A stretch of DNA of 64,000 nt from Strongyloides papillosus (Eukaryota; Nematoda; Chromadorea; Rhabditida; Strongyloididae): assembly GCA_005656395.1 (NCBI GenBank), contig SRSI01000020.1, positions 801,230 to 865,229 on the forward strand, written 5' to 3'. The position numbers and the translations under genes are program-made. Positions 37,484 through 47,457 of this stretch are shown here, in pieces (the first letter of the stretch is position 1; the number at the start of each line of letters is the position of its first letter). Under the pieces are notes generated by a model. It had not been told where the DNA came from and did no database searches. It was given only the letters and a program-made list of their open reading frames with translations.

Positions 37484-38209
37484 TTAATGTTTATGTTTAA
37501 AAACAATATGTAAACCATCATCAATATTAAATAGAATGTTATTACATCTACTATCGTTTGATATAATTGTATTTAAATTTCTAAGGGCAATTGCTTCTTC
37601 ATCACTGGTTTTTGAATCAGCCACTCTACCAGATGATAAAACATTATTAAAAATAATTACACCTCCTGGCATGGTAAGTTTCATTGCTTGTTCATAGTAT
37701 TTGGAATATTTTTTACCATCATCATTTATAAAAATAAAGTCAAATCTTTCCAAATTTTCCGGTGAAGAAGCCTCTTTTTCAAGGTACATTAAAGGATCTT
37801 CTTCGATACTAGTTATAGCAACTTCATTTTTAGAGTCATCGCCATCGTTTGAAATATCTATATTCTTCTCAATTTCTTTTCTTATACTATGATTAAAATC
37901 AACTGCTACAATTTCACCACCAGAAGTTAGTGCTTTAGACCATGCTATAGTAGAAAGACCAAGATATGATCGAATATCTAGAATTTTTTTTGCTCCAATT
38001 AGTTGTATAAAAATTTTTCCAACATTCAAAACTTCAGGTGACGGAATATTATTTAATGGAATGGCATATTTCATACATGAACCTCTATATTCTTTTAAAA
38101 ATCCACTTTCCTTACAATTCATCTTATGACAATATAATTGAACTTTTCTCGTAGCGTTTTCTTTTCTTACTCTTCTTTTTTTTAACTTACTAAAAAAGAC
38201 ATTAAACAT
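37484..38209 (-). CDS. COMT-like O-methyltransferase, divergent (probably inactive)
   Basis: Single-exon 241-aa member of the catechol/caffeoyl-CoA O-methyltransferase family. Conserved parts include SPEVLNVGKIFIQLI, LGLSTIAWSKAL and the C-terminal DDGLHIVFKHKH. Key sites have changed relative to the neighbour at 38544-39279. The SAM loop DIGTFTGAS is DIRSYLGLS. The metal-binding FIDADK is FINDDGK, and the metal-binding DN before LW is NN. The N-terminus is basic and Cys-containing rather than the usual start. Tandem duplicates on one strand, 334 nt apart. The intact frame with lost metal ligands suggests a protein kept for another purpose, or an early stage of decay. Confidence 0.82.
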   Translation of the reverse strand: MFNVFFSKLKKRRVRKENATRKVQLYCHKMNCKESGFLKEYRGSCMKYAIPLNNIPSPEVLNVGKIFIQLIGAKKILDIRSYLGLSTIAWSKALTSGGEIVAVDFNHSIRKEIEKNIDISNDGDDSKNEVAITSIEEDPLMYLEKEASSPENLERFDFIFINDDGKKYSKYYEQAMKLTMPGGVIIFNNVLSSGRVADSKTSDEEAIALRNLNTIISNDSRCNNILFNIDDGLHIVFKHKH

Positions 38210-38543
38210 GATAGAAAAATAAATTCTATAAACACTAAATTTTATGTCAAAAATATTTTGTAAATTGATTCATTTTTGTATCATTTATATTTAAAGTTGG
38301 TTTTTTTTAAGCTAATGACTAATTGTAATGATTCATATTAATTTTTGTTCAGAAACAATATATTTTATAACTTATTGAAAAAACAACTTCCAATAAACAT
38401 AAATATTTTGTTTAAATATTCCAAAGAAATAAAATAATTTAAAAAATATAGAATAATTATAATTTAATAAATTATTTTTTAGTATCATTTTTAATGTTAA
38501 GAATAACTTTTAAGGTGAACATATAAATACATTAAAGTTCAAT
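38210..38543. other. Spacer between tandem methyltransferase genes
   Basis: A+T-rich, no coding signal. Upstream region of the divergent copy. Confidence 0.55.
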
Positions 38544-39279
38544 TTAATGCTTAAAAACAATATGTAAACCATCACCGACATTAAGCAACATATTGTCACA
38601 TCTATCGTCTTCCGAAATAATGGTGTTTAATTCTCTAATAGCATTTGTAGCTTCATCACAACAATCAGAATTGGCAACTCTACCAGACCAAAGAGCATTA
38701 TCAACCTAAAATAACACCACCAGGACGAAGAAGCTTCATTAATCTATCATAATAATTTGGATAATTAGATTTATCAGCATCAATAAATGCAAAATCCCAA
38801 GTTCCAGATTCACCATTTGCAATAAATTGATCTAAGAAATCAAGTGCTTGACCTTTAATAAAAGAAATTTTCTTAGAAACTCCTTCTACTTCATTAATTA
38901 ATGGTTTACCAATTGAATCAAGTGCCTCATGACTTATGTCGAAAGAATAAACTTTACCATCTTCAGGGAGAGCGGATGCCCATGCAACAGCAGATGCACC
39001 AGTAAATGTACCAATATCAAGACATTTTTTAGCATGAATAAGGCGTATAAAATTTTTGCCAACTTGAAGAACTTCTGGTGCTCCTAACATTATAGACTGA
39101 TCATGGCTTTTTAAAGTCTCTCTCATAATTTCTTTTTCCAATTGACTTTGCTTAACAGTAAGATTTGTACAATATATAGAAATAGGATTTGCATTCGAAT
39201 AATAACTTTTAGCTACTGTTTCTCCCATTCCCTTTCCTTGCATTTTGTCAAGATTAACAACTGGTGGTATCATTGGCAT
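38544..39279 (-). CDS. COMT-like O-methyltransferase with one +1 frame break
   Basis: Methylates a catechol-type hydroxyl using S-adenosylmethionine; C. elegans COMT enzymes act on dopamine-type substrates. The SAM loop CLDIGTFTGAS is at about residue 86, and the metal ligand motif FAFIDADKSNY is intact. The frame ends at a TGA (38701-38703) right after PGGVILG. Skipping one base continues DNALWSGRVANSD, ending GDGLHIVFKH at 38544, which matches the family (GGVI-x-VDNxLWSG) with no gap and includes the second metal site DN. With the break the protein lacks its last 50 residues or so and would be inactive. Either a recoded gene, a fresh pseudogene or a sequence error. Confidence 0.85.
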
Positions 39280-40168
39280 TTTCTTTTACTAAAATTAACC
39301 TATAAATAAAAAATCTCACAATAAATCAATGAAAAAAAACAGTACAGAAATAAAACTATCTATAATCTGCAAAACGCGCCACCAATAAACGTGCTGAGAT
39401 TATAATTTTAAACTATATGAAAATAATAAGCAATCAACTTTATATACAAATTTGCACAGCAGATCAACAACCATTTTCTTTATCTATTTTATTATCTCTG
39501 TTTAAAGAAAAAGATTACAAAAGATTAATTTTTATCAAACACATTACGTCATTATAAAAGTAAAGCAGTCAATATATTTTTTTAAAGATTAATTAAATTA
39601 TTGTATAGATATTTGATTCCCAACAATTCTACTTTAATAATGTAGATTTCCTTGGAAAAAAGTCTTTAAAAAAATTTTACGACTTTTTAAATCATTGTTT
39701 TATATTTGCTCCACTGCCTTAAATCGTATGATTTTTTCTAGACTGTGTTCTATTATTTTATCAGATAACAGTGAAAAAATATTTATTGAATATATATTTA
39801 TAAAATATGTAAATACTTACGCTCTTTTTTATTTTAATTTTTCACATTGAAAAATAATTTGTATATATATTAATTAAACAACCAATTAAAAAAGTAAAAA
39901 ATTCGAATAGTTATTACTAATGGAAAATGTATTGTTTAGTTGATGGACACAAATCTGATACTATAATTGGTAGTTAGAAAATTTGAAGACATAATATAGA
40001 GAAAAAGTATAAAAATATTTTAGATTCTTATAAAGAAAAAAATCTTCTTTTAGATTTAATGTCGAAGTTTAACATAATAATAGCAAATCATGAATAAAAA
40101 TATTGTCAATTTTCCTAAGGCAAAATTCTGCTAAAAGTATAAATGTTTTAAATAGTGCAGATTTAGTA
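39280..40168. other. Intergenic stretch
   Basis: Upstream of the methyltransferase pair, up to the foldback element. Nothing recognised. Confidence 0.55.
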
Positions 40169-40170
40169 TA

Positions 40171-41605
40171 CAGGATTTCTCAAAAGTAACTCCCCACTTG
40201 CGAACGCTTGTAACTTTTTTTATACTTGAGATAAAAGCGTGAAATTTTGTGAATTTGTAAATAAGCCAAGTAATATTTTTTAATTTTTTTCTAATTAAAA
40301 AATTATGGTCCCATCAGGACTTATGACCTCTTCAAAAAAAATTTTTTTTGCACTATTTGTGTATGTAACTTTTTCTAATGAAGAGATAATGGGGTGATTC
40401 TTTCACAGATCAAAAGATTAACTTCTTTTGTACTAGAATCATCAATACCATAAATATTAAACTTTATTAACATTGTTTTATTTTTAATCAAAACAAAAAA
40501 ATCACGATTTTTGCCAAACTTTCGTGGTTTTTTAAAAATTAAAGCCCATTGAGAAGATTCTCACAAATGTGGTATCATTATGCTGATAGAGTTAACAATG
40601 TTCTATTCAACGGTAATAATTTTGTTTATTGGAAATAAGTTCCAAGAAAGTTATGATAGTTAAAAAAATAGTCTAATTTCCTCATTTTTTTTCAGAATTA
40701 AAAAAGTATGTTTTTTTAATTTTTTAACATCAATAATGACTCTTTATTAAAAGAAGTTGAAGTATTACTTTGTTTTGTATTGTTATCTAATCGTATTTCA
40801 AACATAAATCTTATAAGAATAAGGTTGAAAATACGATAGTATTTGAAAGATGCGTAAAAATGCTTTTATAGGATAATAATCATGTAAAACAATATACAAT
40901 ACAAAAAAATAATGTAAAATACTTAAAAAATAATTTTTAAAAAAATTTATGCGATAAAAATTATCAGAATTTTTTGGCTACATATAGGCAAATAAGCAGT
41001 ATTTCGTAAACTAACTTACTTTTTGATTATAATAATAATATTAGGTATCAAATATGTTGAAAAAAATGGCGTTTGTAACTTTATTTTTTACCAAAACTAC
41101 AAAATTAATCATCTTTGGCAAATCATAACTTTCATCAATCTTGTTTGATTTTAACGCCTCTAAATCTATTCGATAGAGCTTCGTTAACTCTATCAGAATT
41201 GTAATAAAACTTTTGTTAAAATTTTCTCATTGAGCTTTAATTTTGAAAAACAACAAAATTTTGGCAAAAACGTGGTTTTTTTGTTTTAATTAAAAATTAA
41301 ACAATATTTATGGATTTGATTATTTATGATATTAATGATTCTAGTAAACAAGAAGCTGAGATTTCGATCTGTAAAAGAATCATCTTAATGTCTTTTCATA
41401 TAAAAAGATTAGGTACTAAGAAAGGCGAAAGAACACATTTTTTTAGAATGGCTATAAGTCCTGATAGGAAAAAATTTTTTAAAAAGACGAAAAATAAAAA
41501 ATATTGTCTCTTATTTCTATTAATCTGTAAAATCTCGCATTTTTATCTCTTCATAGAAAAAAGTTATTAACGTTCACTAGTGGGGAGTTTATTATGGACA
41601 CCCTG
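40171..41605. mobile_element. Foldback-type non-autonomous DNA transposon
   Basis: 1,435 bp flanked by TA on both sides. The two ends are long imperfect inverted repeats of roughly 440 bp (about 40171-40615 against 41163-41605). The outermost sequence reads CAGGATTTCTCAAAAG on the left and CAGGGTGTCCATAATA on the right (reversed), followed by shared ACTCCCCACT. Blocks such as GATAGAGTTAAC and TTTTGCCAAA recur inverted deep in the arms. The centre of about 550 bp is unique and has no transposase. TA duplication and the CAGGGTGTCC-type end suggest mobilisation by a Tc1/mariner-superfamily enzyme. Confidence 0.8.
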
Positions 41606-41607
41606 TA

Positions 41608-42312
41608 TATGATGATTATTACAATAAATAAATGATAAAATATTAACTTAAGCATTATCTATATATAACAATTTAACTAAACTTTAATCTCTGAACTTTT
41701 ACCTTCTAATTCTTACCTTAAATATAAATTTATTACTTAGGGCATAATTGTATATTTGTAAAACTATAAAAAAAATAATGAAAGTTCAAAAGATTTTAAC
41801 AGAAAGCTTATTTTCGAACTCTCTTTACATGCTAAACAATTAAGTTTTTATAATTTTAATAATGGTCATACTATAGAGATAAAAAATATAAGGAATTTTA
41901 TTAATATTACTCTTTACTGCTGTTATTATCTTTATTATTGCTCAAAATTATTTTACATCAATAATCAACTGATTAATATTTATTTTTAATAATGCATTCA
42001 TAATACACTAATATATTTTTATCATAAAAATTGCCATCTTTTAAAGTTTGTATAATTTTTAAAATTTCATGCTATTACATAATTCATATATAATAAAAGG
42101 TTATATAAGTTTATAAGATAGAAAAAATATCAAATAACTATAAGATTTATACAATAAAGACACATTAAAATACACAAAACTTATCGTGAATACATATTTT
42201 CTACAATATCTGAAAAAGGAGAATAGCAGTGGTGACTTCACGTGTCCCCAACTTTTTGACGAACATGTATGACCCCTGTGCACGAGCGTTGATACACCCA
42301 GAACTAAATCCT
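41608..42312. other. Intergenic stretch
   Basis: Mostly A+T-rich. The segment 42225-42300 is clearly richer in G+C and looks unlike its surroundings, but matches nothing I recognise. Confidence 0.5.
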
Positions 42313-42372
42313 CACCTCAAGGTGATAAATTAGTATACACACAAAAAAGTACAAAATCACCACCTTGAGGTG
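42313..42372. repeat. Hairpin-forming inverted repeat beside the retroelement
   Basis: CACCTCAAGGTGAT and ATCACCACCTTGAGGTG are inverted copies (3-nt insertion in the right arm) around a loop of about 29 nt. It ends 20 bp before the left 13-bp target duplication of the retroelement. Purpose unknown. Confidence 0.55.
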
Positions 42373-42405
42373 ATGTTTTCCCTCTGAGTGATGGTGTAAT
42401 GGTCA

Positions 42406-44078
42406 TTTTATTATTAGTAAAGTTAAACATTAAAAGAAATTATACAAAAATAATATTTAACTATTAGTTAATTTACGCTAAATGGTGTTCTATAATTCGT
42501 ACACTTCCTAAAACAACTTCCTTTGAAGCGTGTGCCCACATTCTGTTAGAAGCAAGTTTACCAATTTTGAATTCCTTGTTCAACAGATCTTTTGTTCCTC
42601 TAAAGCAGTCACCGAAAGAAGAAAATACCACGGGGATGAACATACATTCATATCCAGTCTCTTCCTCTAAAGCACTCGCATAGTTTGTAGATTTAGGTTG
42701 TTTGAGAATATCCTGATAATTACTATTGTTAACTTCAACAGTACCGTTCCAGGTATATTCAACTTTTTTTATGCTCTCCATTTGCTTCATATTTGGAAAG
42801 AAACTGACTGCAAAATCAAAAACATAAGATTTCCTGCGTTGTTTGTCAATGATAACCATATCCGGATTACTAGCAACAACTTGAGATAGCAAGGGGTAAG
42901 GTGTATCGAAAAATATTTCAGCATTATTGTTCTTATATATTTTTCTACCCTTAACATAACTGAATTTATATTTTTTGAGAACCCTTCTTAAAATAGCAAT
43001 TCACATGTTGTTGTGGCGAGATACGAAAAGTGATTTCTTGAATTTCTCGCACCGGTTGAGGATATGGTATACGGTTTCAACAGCTTGTCCACAATGTCTG
43101 CATTTTCTGTCAACAAACTCATTGCTACCAAATTTCCAATGGCACTTTGTTATTGTTTGTCCCTCAGATGCAGCAAATAATTTCTTCACATGCTTTATAC
43201 TAATGCCACCTCTTATCCAATCACTATCTATTTCATCTTTACATTTTAATCTCCATTTACCATATTCCAGATTTCTACTGAATTTTTCACTTTTTTGTTC
43301 AATAAACACTTTTTTAAAATGCTTCTTAAACATCTTTTTTGCATCATCGACATTTGAGAACTTGTAACAATCTTTGCCCAGTCGAATCTCAAGAGGTACA
43401 TAGTTCACTCCTTCTTTATAGCTACTGAACATTGGAGTGACTTTGACCTCATCATTCTTCAGATTGTAATATTGAGCTAGAATTTGTTGAAGATCAGTTA
43501 CACAAGATCTTTGTCCCTTCAATGTACTAACATGATAATGCGTGTATGTTTCTGGTGTGGTATCAACATTCATTAGATTGTATATAATACTAAGAGTTAA
43601 TGCCAGTTCACATCTATAACGAACATTGAGTAAATTCAAACCTCCCAGAGTTGTAGGAAGATAAAGTCTAGCAGTACTTGTATTTTTCTGGATTAATCCT
43701 AAATCCCTTAACCTATTCACTATTGCTTGATCAACCTTGTCTTCAATAAATCTCATAGTTTCTCTCCAACGATTATTCATCGTTACAGCAACATATTCAG
43801 TAATAGCTGGAACTATTTGATTATGACATGTTACCAGTTGACCAATGTGAAGATCTGACTGCCATATTTGATTTACTTTACAAATAATCTTTTCCTTCAT
43901 ACGTTCGAAATTTTCAAGTGCTGTATCTAATACTTTTTGATAGATCCCCAACCATTTATACGGATCACTCTCATGATCAATGATTTGTATATCATCCATG
44001 GTACTAGGATCAAGTTCATTATTGTTAGCACATTCCGGTTTGATTTTACCTTGTACAGATGCTACTTTGCCACATTTG
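42406..44078 (-). mobile_element. 5'-truncated R4/Dong-like non-LTR retrotransposon in tRNA-Gly
   Basis: Minus-strand remnant of a restriction-like-endonuclease non-LTR element. Its open frame (about 44078-42473) starts near the end of the reverse-transcriptase domain (KCGKVASVQGK, then YKWLGIYQ). It goes on through the thumb to a zinc knuckle C-x2-C-x8-H-x4-C (starting CRHCGQ), the RHNN motif and an endonuclease motif NPDMVIIDKQRRKSYVFDF. One in-frame TGA at 43001-43003 interrupts it; the same frame continues on both sides. A short 3' UTR ends in AATAATAAAA. The 13-bp direct repeat GGTGTAATGGTCA flanks the element at 42393-42405 and 44079-44091; the right copy is the D-arm of tRNA-Gly. The 5' part (N-terminus and most of the RT) is missing, as usual for target-primed insertions. 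Confidence 0.85.
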
Positions 44079-44142
44079 GGTGTAATGGTCAGTATGGCCG
44101 CCTTCCAAGCGGCCGATTCGGGTTCGATTCCCGATAAACGCA
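44079..44142 (+). pseudogene. tRNA-Gly (UCC) remnant interrupted by retroelement
   Basis: Contains the D-arm, an anticodon arm with stem GCCGC/GCGGC and loop CTTCCAA (anticodon TCC), the T-arm TCGGG/CCCGA around TTCGATT, and the 3' acceptor strand TAAACGC plus A. The 5' acceptor strand (expected GCGTTTA) is absent because retroelement sequence precedes the D-arm. The left copy of the duplicated D-arm at 42393-42405 is preceded by GAGTGAT, which does not pair with TAAACGC, so no intact gene remains on either side. Confidence 0.85.
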
Positions 44143-45396
44143 TCTACGAACTTTTTTTCGAATAAATTTATGTAGCTTGTTTGTTAATTTTTACTAATTT
44201 GGTTGTTTTTACTTTTATCATCTCGTTTTTATGTAACTTCTTTGTACATTAATATTAAACTTGAAAAAATAATTATTTTCTTTCAATCTTATGATATTTT
44301 ATGTGAAAATATTCTCAAAATCAATTTTTAGATAATCTTCAGTTTACCATGTGGAATTTCTGTCAGTACATCCTTTTTATTATGTTTTATAAGTGTAAAA
44401 TAATTAGCTATATAGTCAAATCGCTACAATATAAAAGTGAATCACTATCAATAATATGTTTATTGACAAATTAATAAATATGCGATTGCTGATCATTCAA
44501 AAAAAAACTTCTTTCCATAAAAAGTTTTTTAGGACATTTTTTGATTTAAAAAAAATGAATACAATATACAATGTTTTTATATTAAAGAAACTTTAGTAAT
44601 AATTTAAAATTTATTTAATTTTACTTAATGTTATTTTTTCAATCTGGAAATATTTTGCTTTTAAAAAACAACTGTTCTTCTAATTGAGAACTTTATATTA
44701 GAAATAAAGTTCTGCTATATTTTTTTGATTATAGTAAGAATTTCCATCTTTCAATGATTAATAAAAAAAACTTATTTTAATCATTTTTTTAACTCCATAT
44801 AGTCTTTTATAGTAGGAATTTTCAGTAAATTTGACACTTTTTCATTGACAGTAAAATAAAGTGAAAGAAGTTAATTGAAGGAAAATGTAATATGTCAATT
44901 CTCATTAGAGATTCAGTGATGTGGACATCAAGATTTCATATGCAAATCAAATTTATTATTACAAGGATAAAGAAATTAAAAAGGTTTATTAATCAAATTA
45001 GACAAATATAATATAAAGTAGTAAACATATAATCAAAATGCCATTTGTAGTTGGCAATTTCTTAGCTACCAAAAGATTTTAAACTTTATCAACTGTAGTT
45101 GAAAGTCAAATTTTAAAAAATTGCAAATAAAAAACAATTAATTTCGGTTTTATTTCCGATAAATGGTTATACAATCTTATTATTAAAGTAATTATATAGT
45201 TTATTCACAAATTGAAACCAACCGTTTTTTCATGATTATTAAGTCGTTTGGGTACCAATGTTTATATATTTGCAGATATTTATTAATAATAATCATTATT
45301 TTTACTTAAAAGAGCTTATGTACTAAAATTATCTGAAAAAATGCAAAAAAAAACCCAAAAATGCGTGCTTGGAAATATCCCAGGTGCCCCCTGGCA
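44143..45396. other. Intergenic stretch
   Basis: Between the tRNA-Gly remnant and tRNA-Asp. No coding signal recognised. Confidence 0.55.
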
Positions 45397-45468
45397 TCTC
45401 TGGTAGTATAGTGGTGAGTATCCGCGCCTGTCACGTGCGAGACCGGGGTTCGATTCCCCGCCAGAGAG
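45397..45468 (+). tRNA. tRNA-Asp (anticodon GTC)
   Basis: 72-nt tRNA. The acceptor TCTCTGG pairs fully with CCAGAGA, discriminator G. The anticodon stem CGCGC/GTGCG encloses CTGTCAC (anticodon GTC). The T-arm CGGGG/CCCCG encloses TTCGATT. No intron; CTCTTTTT follows as terminator. An open frame on the opposite strand across it is a shadow. Confidence 0.97.
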
Positions 45469-46507
45469 TCTCTTTTTCCTTTGGGACCTCCAAAATAAAG
45501 TTTGGGACACTTTAAACTTCAATTTTCCAACCTTTTTTTTGTTCAAAATCTGGTCAAAAATAACACTTATTTTAGATTTTAGTAATGTTTTTTGTGTTTA
45601 TTAATGATATTTTATATTAAAAACTATAAAAATATATAGTATAAGACCCAAAAAATACCAAAAAAGTTTATGTACCTTTATGGTATAATTTTAGCTTTTT
45701 ATATAAAAGATAACGTTTAAGATTACTATTTTATGATTATGTATAGTAATATTAGTTTAAAAAGACATTTTAAATACGTTAGAATTATTTTCAATCACAA
45801 AATGTACCATATACACAACACTAATTATCACATGCTTAAGATGTCCACCTTAATTATCTTAATACAGCTGGGCTCAATCATAGAACCTTTCATAATTCCT
45901 CTTCTATTTTTTGTTTTATTTAATGGATATTTTTTATCCGCTTTTAAATCTATAAAAATTTCTTTTAATATAACATAAAATCAAATTTTATAAGGATAAA
46001 CTATTTAAGTTTTGAATTAATCGTCATCAAAAACTTATCGAAATTATTATACTATAAGAATTCAATTCAATACTTCCACTATTTTAAAAAGTATTAGTAA
46101 AAACATTATTTTAGTTATAACACATTATTTTTTACATTCAACAATTATTATACAAAGAATTTCTAATAATATCTCATTAAATTCTAAGATTAGTTTTATC
46201 AAAGTCTTATAATTTTTTTAAGAGTTCATATAAATTGTCAATGAAATTAATGCCATAATCAAATTGTTATTCCTTTATTTTATATTGAAATAAAAAAATT
46301 TGAAGTTTATATAAAAAATCATTTACTGGAATTCAAGAACTTTAATACAGAAAGAATAAATTTATTAAATTGTTAATTTCAAATAATTCAATATTTTACT
46401 ATGTAATTCTTCATTTTTAAAGACTAAAATTTCTTCCATAGTAATCTTAGAATGGGTTAAATATAATTTAATATGACATTTTAAATACGATTTTTGTATG
46501 CTTTTAC
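45469..46507. other. Intergenic stretch
   Basis: A+T-rich spacer up to the SL RNA/5S cluster. An open frame at 45733-45978 has no coding features. Confidence 0.55.
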
Positions 46508-46598
46508 TGGAAGCCATATTGGCTTCATACTAAAATTTTGAAAACTGGAGAATAAACTTCAGAATTCAATAATTACATTTAATCGGGTTATTTAAACC
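46508..46598 (-). ncRNA. Spliced-leader RNA gene, unit 1 (variant)
   Basis: On the minus strand the RNA starts GGTTTAAATAACCC at 46598. It has a 22-nt leader ending ATTAAAT, then the donor GTAATT at 46576. About 40 nt later is an Sm-like site AATTTTAG (46530-46537), followed by the hairpin GAAGCCA-loop-TGGCTTC (46510-46526). This order (22-nt leader, GT donor, Sm site, 3' stem-loop) is the nematode SL RNA plan, and the leader resembles SL1 (GGTTTAA...ACCC). Two features are off-consensus: the leader ends in T rather than G, and the Sm site has A for G. It may be a variant or weak copy. It is divergent from the intact 5S gene at 46967. Confidence 0.82.
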
Positions 46599-46634
46599 GA
46601 CAACTTGATAATAATATCAACTTACATCTTTTCT

Positions 46635-46666
46635 ATTTCATTCGTTTACAAATTTTATGTCAGTTT
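46635..46666 (-). promoter_or_regulatory. Candidate SL RNA promoter element, unit 1
   Basis: ATTTCATTCGTTTACA (plus strand) begins 37 nt upstream of the SL start and ATGTCAGTTT begins 59 nt upstream. Both occur at exactly the same distances in unit 2, while the sequence around them has diverged. This is the position expected of a proximal sequence element of snRNA-type promoters. Confidence 0.6.
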
Positions 46667-46966
46667 AATTGGCAGCAAATGTATATATATATCATTATAA
46701 GGTCAATGTTTTAACGGAAAATGCCAAAAAAGAAACTATTCTACCAATAATAACAAAAGTCTTTAAATATATTTTTATATAGTAATTTTAAAATTAATTT
46801 TATATTATTTAATTGGATAGCATAGCTGAAAGCTTTATATAAAACCTATATGATCTAGAGTTTATCATTAAATAACTATGTTAATGATTATTTAAAAAAC
46901 AATTTTGACGCCCCTGGCACATATCCTACAGATCTGACGAGTCGACATACAAGAGTCGGCAACTAG

Positions 46967-47084
46967 TCTTACGCTCATATCCTACTGAATGCACCGGATC
47001 CCGTCCGATCTCCGAAGTGAATCAGTTGCGAGCTATCTTAGTACTTGGATGGGAGACCTCCTGGGAACCGTTAGTGGTGTAAGT
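46967..47084 (+). rRNA. 5S rRNA
   Basis: Full-length 5S, about 118-120 nt. Helix I pairs CTTAC with GTAAG. Diagnostic internal stretches are present: TGAATGCACCGGATCCCGTC, CCGATCT, GAAGTGAATCAG, TTAGTACTTGGATGGGAGACC and CCTGGGAACC. A T-run terminator follows immediately. The internal A, intermediate and C boxes for TFIIIA look intact. It forms one unit with the divergent SL RNA gene at 46508-46598, a linkage known from C. elegans and other nematodes. Confidence 0.95.
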
Positions 47085-47330
47085 CTTTTTTTAAAACTTA
47101 TTTATAACAAAGAATTACAATAGCAACATTTTCATATAAATAATTTTAAATATTTGTTTAGCAGTTTATAATAATCACTGAAAAAATATAATAAACAAAA
47201 TTTCAGTTACCATTTTGATTTGTTTTTATGTATAATTTTATATTTTAGATGCAATTATACAACTGAAGATCTACTTCTAACAAGTAATAGTCGATATATT
47301 ATATTACATCCGAAAAAACGTTTAAAATAT

Positions 47331-47421
47331 TAGAAGCTATTTCTAGCTTCATGCCAAAATTTCGAAATCCGAAGAATTAACCTCAGAATCCAGTTTTACC
47401 TTTAACTGGGTTATTCAAACC
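47331..47421 (-). ncRNA. Spliced-leader RNA gene, unit 2 (canonical)
   Basis: On the minus strand the leader starts GGTTTGAATAACCC at 47421 and ends AGTTAAAG after 22 nt. The donor GTAAAACTGG follows. The Sm site AATTTTGG (47354-47361) is canonical, and the 3' stem-loop GAAGCTA-loop-TAGCTTC lies at 47333-47350. Compared with unit 1 the stem has a C:G pair replaced by T:A, a compensatory change that supports a transcribed structured RNA. The leader donates its 22 nt to mRNA 5' ends by trans-splicing. Strongyloides-type nematodes are known for variant SL1 sequences. This looks like the functional SL copy, next to a decayed 5S. Confidence 0.9.
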
Positions 47422-47457
47422 GACTGTCTCATAATCATACAAACCCACACCTTTTTC

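Noticed and set aside
41310..41570. Open frame of 86 codons inside the foldback element
   Set aside because: It lies within one inverted arm, has no transposase motifs and its mirror arm is closed.
43001..43003. Selenocysteine or readthrough at the retroelement TGA
   Set aside because: No supporting structure sought or seen; a point mutation in a dead copy is simpler.
43937..44165. Open frames on the plus strand and the apparent start of the retroelement frame in antisense tRNA-Gly
   Set aside because: The minus-strand frame simply reads through the antisense tRNA remnant; those first residues are not element protein.
45146..45172. Plus-strand GGTTTTATTTCCGATAAATG followed by GT, resembling an SL leader
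   Set aside because: Leader spacing is off, there is no Sm-like site and no 3' stem-loop downstream. Taken as chance in A+T-rich DNA.
45316..45546. Minus-strand open frame of 76 codons
   Set aside because: It is the complement of tRNA-Asp and its flanks.
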